A stretch of DNA of 64,000 bases, from the NCBI GenBank assembly GCA_964017045.1, contig OZ024795.1, forward strand, positions 50,330,850 through 50,394,849, in the 5' to 3' direction. Positions 48,601-58,884 of the stretch are shown here, piece by piece. The first letter of the stretch is position 1. Every line of letters begins with the position of its first letter. Source of the DNA: Omphiscola glabra (Eukaryota; Mollusca; Gastropoda; Lymnaeidae). Made by a program: the position numbers and the translations under genes. The notes beneath the pieces are model-generated. The model was not told where the DNA came from, made no database searches, and was given only the letters and a program-made list of their open reading frames with translations.

Positions 48601-51600
48601 GATATTTGAAAGTAGCCCATCTCTCAAAGGTGTGATGATAGCTCCTAGATATCTGAAAGTAGCCCATCTCTCAAAGGTGTGATGGTAGCTCCTAGATATT
48701 TGAAAGTAGCCCATCTCTCAAAGGTGTGGTGGTAGCTCCTAGATATTTGACAGTAGCCCATCTCTCAAAGGTGTGATGGTAGCTCCTAGATATTTGAAAG
48801 TAGCCCACCTCTCAAAGGTGTGGTGGTAGCTCCTAGATATTTGATAGTAGCCCATCTCTCAAAGGTGTGGTTTCTTATTTTGATGTTGTCATCAGTATGT
48901 TTTTGGTGACATGACCATATACTTTGTCTTCACTTCATTTATCTCAAATGCATATTGAATGTTCTTACTTAGGAACCATACATAAATGATGTCACACTAT
49001 TTTGTAACATTTTTAAACTTCCCTCCCTCCTCTAAGACCCCTCAACAGAAATCATCACAGAAGAAATAAAATTTTACACCCTCGTCAAATTGTCGCGTAG
49101 AAACCTTCAATATTTTTAGTTTCTTAAAGATACAATTTTTTTTTTAAAACTTCCCCTGCCGCCAGGGCCTTACGTAGGGGGTAAAGGGGGCACCCGCCCC
49201 AAGGTGCCAACTTGAGGAGGGCTTTGTGCAAAATATTTCACTTTTATGTCGTCGTTAGCCTGAATATTAGTCACTATCATCTTTTATTTGTGTAGGTATG
49301 AAATATAAGGTCATACTGACTAATAGTGAGTAATAGAATTTATATTTGATATATGTAGGCCTTTTAAAAAATTTACAAATATTGGCCTAACTATAATACT
49401 ATAAGGCAGCATTTGCATCTTGCATGTCTATGATAGTAATCATGAAACAAAATTGCAATCAACAACATTACCGGTTCCAATAATTACTGGCATGCAAGGT
49501 CATTCTTTACTTCTGTTTAGTTTTATCGGGGAGGAAAACATATTGTATTTGGGGAAAAATACATTTATTTTTTTTTTTTTAAATTAATTTCATTTTTAAT
49601 AGGTGCACTTAATTAAAGTGACGCCCTGTTTTGGTGGGACTGACTAAGTTATAAGGAGAATTATCAATAAATTAAGTCAGATGCAGTTTTTACTAAAAGT
49701 TTTAGTTTGAATGGATAGTATATAAATACATTAACTGCGGATGCTCTTTATTAACTCATCCAGAGAGAGTGAAACGATAACTTTGAAACAGACTATATAG
49801 CCCTTTTTAGCACACTTTTTGCAGCCTCACATTCACATTGTTTTCTTTCAAATCATTTACAAACATGGGATATTTCTTTCTGTTACCACTTGTCTCCATG
49901 GTAAAACATAACATTAGTACTTTGACAATTATTTTCAGCAACTCAAGCAACAAAGAGATAAGTTGAAACAGTACCAAAAGAAAATAACTATACAATTGGA
50001 GAGAGACAGGGACGTTGCCAGAGCATTACTTAAAGATGGAAAGAAAGAGTAAGTTTAAAGACATAAACAAAAAGGTGGAAAATAGACTTGACAAGGGATA
50101 TGGTTTTCTTGTGCTTGTATGGGGGTTTTTAAGGTTATCTATATGTACATTGTTTTGTACAGGTTTTCACAGGATTTTCGAAAGCAATTATACATGTTCA
50201 TTAATGGCTTTGGGAATCTTTGTTTATTTCTTATAAGCTCTTCAGTTTTATTCAAATGAAACTTTTTGGGTCATTCAAATTGACCTTTGGGATCGCTAGG
50301 CTATCATTGTGGTACAGTCTAAATATATAATCAAGGTATAGTGAGACAGTGATCAGTATTTGTGCATATACCTATTGCGGGAATCATTCCTGAATTAACA
50401 GGTAGTTACATAATAAGGGCTTTGAGAACATTTCAGTTGGTTGGTAGTAAACCATAATTACAAAATCCATTTATTTTAATTCTTAGCATGAATTATAGCA
50501 GAAATTTCTTTTCTGTTCAGTATTGATTTTTGTAAATTGATTCTTACCTGTCCAGTAAGGCAAAGTTAATGCTGAGGAAAAAGAAATTTCAAGAAAGCTT
50601 ATTGTCAAAAACTGATATTCAGCTAGACAACATTGAGAAAATAGTAAGTTTTTATTTATGCTTATTCTTTTTTATCAATGCCTTCTTATGCAAATATCTT
50701 AAATTATTGCAAAAGAAATAAACTCATTTAGCTCTTCACATTGATTAAGAATTATAATTAGTATTTTAAAGTTTTGTTTGACAATTTTAAGGAACTTAAA
50801 GTCTTCTAAATATTATTAAAATATAATAGCTTCAGTGATGACCTTTGAACTTATGATGATTTACACTTTGCAAAAAATAATAAATATATGAAATACATAA
50901 CAAAGTTAGATTTGATCTCTTTCATGTGATCAGTTGCACCCCCCCCCCCTTTTTTTTTTTCTTCATTAAATTTTTTTTAAATCCCTGATTCTTTTTTTTT
51001 TTAAAATAAAATTTCTTTTGCAAAGATGTGTGTTGTGAAACGCATAGTTAAATATTTTTTTTTACATATTTACTATTTAGGCATTCACACAATAATAGGT
51101 CATTTTTTTTCTTCTGTTCTGTTTTATCAGGGAGGAAACATGTTGTATTTGGGGACTGATGCATTTTTAAAAAAAATCTAAATTTTAATATTTTTATGTA
51201 CAGCGCGGTGAGCCTAGCCCTAGGCTGGGGTACCACGCTATATAAGACAACAAATAATAATAATAATAATAATAGTCGCACTTAAGGTAGGCCCGATTTT
51301 AATAAGGCCTATTAAATTATAAGGAGAATTGCAAATATATTAAGCCATTACAATGTACACAACAGGTCCATGATTTAGAGTACGCTCAGGTAGAGCATGA
51401 AGTTATCAAAGGCTTGCAGATTGGAAATGCCTCCCTCAAAAAGATGCATGAGGTAATAATTCTGTGGTTCTATTTCATTTTAAATGTATTCTTTAGTTAA
51501 AAGAGATGTGTTTTTTTGTTGTTGTTTTTTTTATGATAATGAGCTGCATCTCATTTGAGGCTCTGTGACATACAAAGTTAATTGATATATTCTTATGATA

Positions 51601-53066
51601 ATGAGCTGGTTTAATGTGACCATCAAGTTTCAAAGAAGCATCTCATTTGAGGCTCTGTGACATACAAAGTTAATTGATATATTTTTATGATAATGAGCTG
51701 GTTTAATGTGATACGAAGTTGATTTATCAATTTTTACTTGTGCTTGTAGGCTTCAGATAAAGAAATAAATTCAAAACCAGTCGAACATAAATGGGGGAAA
51801 GGAAAAGCTAATGGTTTGGCCACGTTGAATAACACTGACATTGAATAATATGGAAGATTTAAAATAATATGATTTTAAAAATTCTTGATAACTTTATGCC
51901 CTGTGACATATCTGTTCACGGGTTTAAACCATCTGCTCTTGTTACTTTCTCCTAAGATTTTGTCTCTTGAAGACATTGAACAGATCATGGAAGAGACCAG
52001 CGAGGGCATTGAGAAACAAAGAGTAAGCTATGCATTTTTTTTAAAGATTGTAAAGTTAATAATTACCATTAAAATTTTTAGAATTGGTGAAACAATTTTC
52101 TTTATTGTTGGTTGTCGAATGACATAGATCATTTTGTTAGCTTTGACTTTGAGTAATTCTTAACACTGGTATATCAAAATATTTTTTTTTTTAATATCAT
52201 CTTGCAGGAAATTGATGAGCTTCTGTCTGGTGGCTTGTCAGCTCAAGATGAAAGTGATGTCTTAGCTGAGCTTGATGAAATTATGAAGGTAAATAGTCAG
52301 CAAGAAAAGATGTTTTAAACTGACACTATATTGATTGTTGCTTTAAACCTTCTTTTGCTGCAGTTAAATTATTTAAATAACATTTTACTGTTGTTTTTTT
52401 AAAAAAAAGATGCTCTATATATTTAAAATGAAATTAGAATTATTTAAGAAATTCATTTCAAGCTTATCTCATAAATTATTTTTTAATTGTTACCAAAATT
52501 TGACTTTACCCATTTTTATCAGCAAGCGGAAGGTGCTTTTGATGAAGATGTTGAATTACCCGAGGTGCCTACGGAACAGATTGGAGGTATGTACAACAGA
52601 AAAATAGTCACTCCGTACAACATCGAAAATTGTAAAATTACTATTTAGACAACATTTTTAAGCGAAACACGCAATGCCGGGGTTATTATTTTTTTGACAC
52701 TTGTTGGTCCTATATGTCTTTAGATAATTTAGAATGATCTCAGAAATGTAACACTTGACAAAAATATCAGTTACACAACCAGTTGTTAAGGCATAAATTT
52801 ACAAATTAAATTCTTCCCAATATCAACTACAATTTGAATTTTATCTGCCAATGAAAATATCTGTTTCAAAACATAGCCCTGAACTTTTTCAAAATTTAAA
52901 AAAAAAAAAAATTAGTGTATTTACTTATTAAACATAAGCTCTTTAATTCTTTTTTCTTTATCAGAACCCACAATTAAACATAAGCTCTTTAATTCTGTTT
53001 TCTTTATCAGAACCCACAAGACCTGTCGTATCCAAAAAGAATAAAACAGCTGTTCCAGCCTCTTAA
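45666..53066 (+). CDS. CHMP6: charged multivesicular body protein 6 (ESCRT-III VPS20)
   Basis: ESCRT-III subunit that links ESCRT-II (VPS25) to CHMP4/Snf7 polymerisation on endosomes. Exons are 45666-45731, 49939-50048, 50556-50643, 51366-51452, 51957-52022, 52208-52288, 52523-52586 and 53011-53066, GT-AG and phase-matched, giving 205 residues (human 201). The N-terminus MGNLFGKK has the Gly2 myristoylation signal, followed by SRVTEQDKAIL, the basic helical ESCRT-III core, and ILSLEDIEQIMEET (118-131). An acidic C-terminus carries the MIM2 motif VELPEVP (176-182) that binds VPS4. The last acceptor is tandemly duplicated (52928-53019): using the upstream copy would replace the final 15 residues. 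A possible alternative terminal exon lies at 51750-51848. Intron 1 (4.2 kb) is full of repeats. A candidate poly(A) signal is at 53151-53156. Confidence 0.96.
46140..46288 (-). mobile_element. solo end of the 38.5-kb hAT family
   Basis: Reverse-complemented, this reads CAGTAGCCTAGCTAGGGGGC, then GGTGACACC and GGGGGTGACATCAAATTGAA, and TCGGTCTAACCGAAA, aligning with about 38497-38610. No transposase sequence follows, so it is a fragment or a MITE derivative. It is in CHMP6 intron 1. Confidence 0.75.
46320..46378 (-). mobile_element. hAT-like terminal sequence
   Basis: The reverse complement begins CAGTGGTTCTTATCCAGGGG, a common hAT terminal motif, and continues with CTCCCCAGCCC. The other end was not found. 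Confidence 0.45.
46450..46612. repeat. G-rich MITE-like element
   Basis: GGAGGGGGGGGTGTGTAGAG, repeated TTTGTGATG motifs and a right end of GCGTGACGTCATTTATGGAT, the reverse complement of the CCATCCATAAA family end. Non-coding, in CHMP6 intron 1. Confidence 0.55.
47955..48530 (-). pseudogene. non-LTR retrotransposon 3' region (RTE-like)
   Basis: A 95-residue minus frame (47974-48261) contains RLRCTEHLERMQNCKVVKVI and GRQRLRWTDGVEKDLHKLGV, ending in ALHGL, the conserved end of an RTE-like LINE polyprotein. Beyond it the plus strand reads TGCGTCATCATCATCAGTGG, a (GAT)n-type 3' end on the minus strand. Further degraded coding sequence continues to about 48530 and into the 47-bp array. The element is broken and lies in CHMP6 intron 1, antisense to the host. 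Confidence 0.78.
48542..48872 (-). repeat. 47-bp minisatellite derived from a LINE coding motif
   Basis: Seven units start GTAGCTCCTAGATATTTGAA and end CATCTCTCAAAGGTGTGATG. On the minus strand one unit encodes FERWATFKYLGAT, which matches the FKYLG-type motif following the reverse transcriptase in many LINEs, in line with the RTE-like fragment just to the left. The array therefore arose by local amplification inside the dead LINE. Confidence 0.85.
48965..49105. repeat. CCATCCATAAA-family fragment
   Basis: AACCATACATAAATGATGTC, then a C-rich CCCTCCCTCCTCTAAGACCC and AAATTGTCGCGTAGAAACC, similar to the elements at 14936 and 46450 in the opposite strand composition. Confidence 0.4.
49505..49685 (+). 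repeat. interspersed repeat, copy 1
   Basis: GGGGAGGAAAACATATTGTATTTGGGG, split here by an A/T run, and TTATAAGGAGAATTATCAATAAATTAAG are matched at 51110-51345. A CAGGGCCTTACGTAGG-type end at about 49163 may be this element's left boundary. In CHMP6 intron 1. Confidence 0.6.
51110..51345 (+). repeat. interspersed repeat, copy 2, split by a later retroposon tail
   Basis: Both flanks match 49505-49685 (CAGGGAGGAAACATGTTGTA on the left, TTATAAGGAGAATTGCAAAT on the right). Between them, 51181-51275 has no counterpart in copy 1 and is the CCTAGCCCTAGG retroposon tail. It is in CHMP6 intron 3. Confidence 0.65.
51201..51275 (+). mobile_element. short retroposon 3' tail with (AAT)n end
   Basis: GCGCGGTGAGCCTAGCCCTA, then AGGCTGGGGTACCACGC, ending in eight AAT repeats. 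Same family as 13456-13530. It is inserted into the repeat described for 51110-51345. Confidence 0.65.
51530..51720. repeat. imperfect tandem duplication of about 90 bp
   Basis: ATGATAATGAGCTG, CATCTCATTTGAGGCTCTGT and ACAAAGTTAATTGATATATT occur twice, with a short unique stretch, in CHMP6 intron 4. Confidence 0.85.
51750..51848 (+). other. candidate alternative terminal exon of CHMP6
   Basis: A good acceptor (TTTTTACTTGTGCTTGTAG) precedes a frame that continues exon 4 in phase 0 for 32 codons, from ASDKEINSKPVEH to NNTDIE, then TAA. Its use would end CHMP6 at about residue 149, before the helix and MIM2 motif encoded by exons 5-7. No homologue is recognised, so a chance frame is possible. 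Confidence 0.3.
52928..53019 (+). repeat. 46-bp tandem duplication of the CHMP6 exon-8 acceptor
   Basis: The two copies, 52928-52973 and 52974-53019, differ by one base. Each contains the pyrimidine tract and acceptor TTTCTTTATCAG plus the exon start AACCCACAA. The second acceptor (exon from 53011) gives the normal C-terminus; the first (exon from 52965) shifts the frame and gives a different 26-residue end. Confidence 0.95.
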
Positions 53067-53160
53067 CAGCTTTTTAAAAATAGCATTAAAAAAGATATAA
53101 ATATTATAAGATGTCATGCTTTGTTCTCTTATTACAACTTACTTTGTTCAAATAAATTAG
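53067..53160 (+). terminator. CHMP6 3' UTR and candidate poly(A) signal
   Basis: AATAAA at 53151-53156 lies 85 bp after the stop codon. Another AATAAA lies further down at about 53803. Confidence 0.5.
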
Positions 53161-56100
53161 GAAAACCTGTTGCAACAAGTATTTGATTTTTCTGTAGTTT
53201 TTTCCATGTTCACCATAATTGTATTTGTTCATATTACCTAAATTAAATGTATATCGTAAAAATTATACTTCTAATGAATGACAGACACAAGTTTTATACC
53301 TTATAATGAAGCACGTGTTTAATTTATAGCCGAAGAGAATTTTTAAAATATTTTGAAAAGAAACAAGGTGACGTTTGTTTACATTTTTTGAAATAATTTT
53401 GAGTGTGTCTATGGCAGGTGTATTCATTTTATGATGATGATTGAGTACTTTAATAGCGCTTGTGTTCATGCTATTTTAGCACGCTCACAGAACTCTGATA
53501 TCCTGAAATCAATTTGAAGAAAAAAGTCTTTAAATGGTTTTTAAATGACTTTTACCTGTTCACATATATTTGTTTTCATATCAGCGGTTGACAAAGTTAA
53601 ATTATCACTAATAAAGTCAATATTGTCACCAAGGGAGATCATTGATGGCTGATTTCTACGCTAGAGAATTAATTAAAATGTTTTGCTTTTAAATTGTTAT
53701 TATTGTAAAATGTTTTCTTTGTTAAAAAGGGTATTTACTTATGTGCCGAAAATTAATATGTACAGTACAATGTATTGAAAACACATTTCCATTTATTTGT
53801 ATCAATAAAGACACTTATCTTATTTGCTTGGAAGCATATTTAAACTTTTCATTTTAAGTTACTCTGTATTCTACATTGTGTGATTTAGGGCAAGAAAGTG
53901 GGTACGGTAGTTAGACTTTTTAGTCTTAATAAAACAAATTATATATAGCATAATTTTTTATAATCCCAACATGTTTTATCATGTGTTTTACAATTGCAAA
54001 AAAATAGCTCGGAATAAACTGTACCGGTACTATGACTAATTTTTTTTTTAATTGAAGACCACATTAAGTTAATTTTTATATACTTTGAATGCCAGCACAT
54101 CAATTTTTAACTTTTCTTGTAAAAGTTTTCAGATTAAATAGATATAATGTAAGAATTTTGCAAATGTTGTTCACTAAATTGCGTGTTGCAATTTAGGAAA
54201 TTTGTAAAACAAAGTAAGGTTAAACCTGAAAAAAGGTACGCAACAAAACAACGAACGTGTCGGCAGGAAGCCTTCGTCAGCAAACAAACAGAAAAAACTA
54301 ATAAAATTAAAAAATATATTAAAAAATAGCACTTAGCTGAGAAGTAGTATCCAAGAGGGCAGCAAATGACTTTTTGCAATTTAATATGCTGAGAATGAGT
54401 AACTTAATTTAATTGCCTTATTTATTATTTATAATTTACAACCTACTTGATTGGTCTTCTTGTCTTGATAACTATATGTTACCAGTAAAATCATTTTTTT
54501 TAAACAATGGAATCACTTGTTACATTTATAAAGATAAAATAGATAGCGATTGCCTAATACAAAATATCCCACAGGGGATTTTAAACTGTAATGTAATATT
54601 TGTTTTGAATAGCTAATTAGTTGACCTTTCTTTGTTTGATGACCTTTTTTTTATAATTGTTTAATCTGCCCAACATGTTTTTTCTTTTCTTTTTTACAAA
54701 ATGTGTCAATCTGCAAATTTGTCATTATGACTTTTGTATAACTCATCAGTGAGGCTGTTGTTAATAATAAATGTATGTATTATTGCAATATCTGTTTTGA
54801 ATTTTCAATACTAGAATAGTAGAATGGTTTATGGAGTAATCTTTTTCAATAAGTGCACCACTCTGTCTAAAGCACAATTTTGACCAGATTGACCCCTCCA
54901 AAAAAAGAAATCCATGCTTTCTCTCAATTTGTGAACATTTATGATTTTTAGTATATTGAGAAAAGGAAAAACGGAAAATCACATGAGAAATATGTCATTT
55001 CATTTTTATAATAATCTTATACAAGAGGATAAGACAAAAACTTATCTGAGTTTGTTTTTTTTTAAATAGTCAACCTCATGTAAGGAGGAAGACGCAGTTT
55101 TATTGCTATTAATGTAAGCTGTCTTTACTTTGAAGCTTTAAAAATCGCATAATTCGAAAATTCGCAGGTAATGTAAGCTGTCTTTACTTTGATGTTTTAA
55201 AAATCGCATAACTCGAAAATTAGCAGGGGTTATGTTCCGAAGAACACCCCCCCCCCCCCCCCCCCTGAAAAACATGAAGCAGGATTTATATTTATATATT
55301 TTTAAAGCTAGAATATATATATAACTATGTATATTGTATACCGCAAAAATCCCCAGGAGTTAACCTTGGCCGGGGGTAATCGCTATTCACAGATGTCCAT
55401 ATTCTACCAGGTGATGATTCCTGATTTCAGTTTCTGCCTCCAGTCCAATTTGTTTCTCTTGCTCCCATAGTCTCATACAGACACACATTTAAGCATCTAA
55501 CTCTGATACAAGGGTGTAAGACTAGGGATCTGCCTTCCTCGACCTGGAGACATCCTTGCGGTGTTGCTCTCCATCCTTTGTTTATAAGTCTAGCCGCCTG
55601 TTTTACTCTTGATTCCAGTCATATTTGCATTTTGCTTTGTTTGTTTTTTAAATTTTTGTATGTTATTGTTGTGTTGTTTCTGTTGCTATAACCCAAGCTC
55701 AACCCTCTTTAACGCGACGTGGAACAAGTGGCTCAGGGGCGTATCAGTAGCTAGGACTATGGACCGGGGTTAGTGCAGCCTTGAGTGGGCCAAGATTCAA
55801 GCAGTGCCTTTTGAAATAGATGACCATCGCCCTATGCCCTAGCTAAATTTGACGTTCGCTCCTTATTATTTTCTCTCCAAATTTTTTTTTTGAGACTGGG
55901 TCAGAATAAAAGGCAAGGCGACATTTAGAACTATACTAAATTGTTTTCAGTTTAAATCTCGGATTGTCGGTAAGAATAAATAATTAATTATGGTCAATAA
56001 AGTTATGCTGTACTGCATCTTTTATTCCCATTCAATTGGACTCATTCGTTGCAGTTGGCAGAAAATGCCACCCCTCAATTGCAACGGACTTTGTGGCAGT

Positions 56101-56520
56101 AAGTAAGTGCTAAGGCAGTAGATGTGAGGTAGGTAGGGTTAATGGCGGGCAAAGAATTTTGCTGCCCCCACCCCACGAATTACTTTGCCTTTTTTTTTAA
56201 GGGACGCTCATCAATATATTATATTAAATTATATAGATAAAATAGTCGCCCTCCCGGCCTACGGCGCGCCTACTACGCAGTCATAGTCATATCCTATGAA
56301 AGATTGACCATACTATTAATAGTATACTAGCTTCAGTGTTAGCTTTGGTTTCACATTGGAATTTGAAACAATAGAAAAGAACGTGATAATTAATCTATTT
56401 ATAATTATAGTATATCAGAAAAGGACTAGTGATATGGGGAGGATTGTTTCTTTCTTTATTTATATTCCGTATTTTTTTCAAGGGAAACAATGCAGAACAA
56501 AAACGCAGGGCGTAAATAAA
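53160..56520. other. spacer between CHMP6 and ATG12
   Basis: No supported gene. It holds A/T-rich sequence, a 60-bp duplication at 55111-55228, a poly-C tract at about 55243-55265 and GC-richer repeat debris at 55680-55860 and 56130-56280. The ATG12 promoter must lie in the last few hundred bases; no TATA box is obvious. Confidence 0.45.
55111..55228. repeat. 60-bp tandem duplication
   Basis: TAATGTAAGCTGTCTTTACT through AAAATCGCATAA and TCGAAAATT-GCAG occurs twice in a row with a few mismatches. Confidence 0.9.
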
Positions 56521-56525
56521 CAATC

Positions 56526-58853
56526 ATGTCCGAGAGCGAAGAAAAGACCCCTGATGAACAAGGAATTGCATTACCGACCCAAGCAACTACAAATGAGCTT
56601 ATCGAACCAGAAACTAAGTCCGAAAGTCCACAATCTATAGCTTCCCCGGATACGAAAGCCAAATTTAATTCTAAAGGTGATTAAATTGATTTTTTAAATT
56701 AAAAAGTTTTGCTCTACACTTTTACTTTGTTTTACACTACTACTACTATAACTATAAATAACACTTTCACTTCTTACAAGTTTTGGCAGTCCTCCGAAGT
56801 CCGGTCCCAAATTATTTTGTATGAAAAAAATTGCAATGCACAGTGTGTATTGTTAGAAAACAGCAGAAATGTTATTTATACCTTTTGCAAATAGCTTTCA
56901 CTAGACAAACCAGTCAGTAAAATGCTAAATGTTGTAATTGGCGCATAGCATTTAATTTGCAAATAACCTACTCTGATAGCGGAGTTTATTTTCGCTTGCA
57001 TCCAAAGTCCTTCAATAGTTTCTGTGTGAATGTCCTGGTCTACTGAATCAACAAAGTAACGTGCGTGCACAATGACAGCGTGAGCATAAATCCCGTTGTT
57101 GAGCTGAGAGACATTTCGATATCCTTGCCAAGTGTCCGTGACGATAGTTGTCCCTGGTAACACATGATTAGTGATAACGGGCTCGAGTGTTTGTGCATCT
57201 GGATGGCCAACAACCTCCATCCAACATCGTCCACCATCACGCTCAACCAAGCCCACAACCCACTTACCAACGCGTCGCTGCCCACGATGATATTATTTTC
57301 TATGGAATAACGACGTAATAATTTGGGACCGGAATTCGGAGGATTGCCCAAGTTTTCATACATTCATACACTTCTGATTCTTAGTCTAATTTATCTCTAG
57401 TTAAATTTTTCTACACTTCTTTAACTATTTGGCCATTATTCATTACGACTATTACACTAGCTTTTTTAAACAATTAATTAAAACTAATTTTTATTACGAA
57501 GTGGTTGCGTCCACCGAGGCGGTGTACCTAGTAAAACCATGGATCTAGGCCTGCGTACACCAGGGGTGGTGTATCTAGCGAAACCATGGACCTATGCCTG
57601 GTTTTAAGATAAGGCAGTTAGATGTGAACTTGTGTGTCTTGTGGTAGAGTAGACGCTAAGTCATCTAATATTATGGTGATCAAATTTTATTTTTTTATTT
57701 TATTTTAATTGAAAGTATATTTTATATTTAATTTATTATGTTCATTTGTAACATTCGTTTTATGAGAATTTTAAAAATATTTTGTAGCAATTGAAATATT
57801 TTAATTATACGTTGAATGTGAAAATATTAAGAAATGAGAAAAACTATAGAAAGTATGAATTAAGTATGATATAAAGGTCCATCCATTTATGCACTATGGG
57901 AGGAGGTTGTTGATTTTGGATATTTTGCATACTGCTGCTTATAGAGGTTGGCGGAGAGGTGGGTTCGGCAGAAAGAACGTACATTTAATAATTATCTTGA
58001 ATTTCTGACACTCAAATACATCTATTAAAGCCAATTTAAACCTAAAAATCTGTGCAATCAATAATATTTGTGGGGAGTACGCAACTGGTTAGAATATAAA
58101 ATGCGTTTCACTTACGAAGAGGCCAGATACGACCAATAAAACACTAAGAAATGCTTGCTCTTTACAAAAGTGTAGAACTTACCCAAATATTTTTATTGGG
58201 GAGTCTTTCTTTAGTCTTTAAGTTTTAAGTTTAAGCTTAATTTTCTAAATAATCATAAATCAGACTAAAGTCTAAAGGCCCACTAAAGGGCATCTGCATG
58301 CCTACTGCATGGGAATACAAATAATAAAATATTTAAATTTAATAAAAAGAAATGAAGTAAAAAAAATATGTTTGGTTTATACTGTGCCAGTACAGGTTCA
58401 CTGAAGTTTTCTGTGTTTTAGCAAATGGAAACACACACTCTCTAAACTTGATAAATGGCAAGTTTTAAGTTTAAGAAAAGTTAAGAATTAGGGGCCATCC
58501 ATAAACAATGCCACTCTTCTAAAAGAAAGAGGGGGGGGGGCAAGAATTTGTGATGATGTGTGTTAAAAGTGTCTAATTTGTGTTACAAATCTTTTACAAC
58601 TTTGGGGTGGGGGTGTTATTAAGAATTGGCTAAATTCTTGTGATGTCCTATATAGATGTCCTCGACAGAGTGTACTGTATCATCCAAACTTTCTGAATTA
58701 AGCCTACTAAATTAATTTTACATAAATTTAGCAAGAATCATTCATAATCATAGTCAGCCAAGCTATTCAATGTGGTGTAAGTGCTATTTGTGATTTCAAG
58801 CTTATAAAGAGTAAAGACCAAAACAAGTTTATATATATATACTGGTATATAAA

Positions 58854-58884
<31 letters not shown>

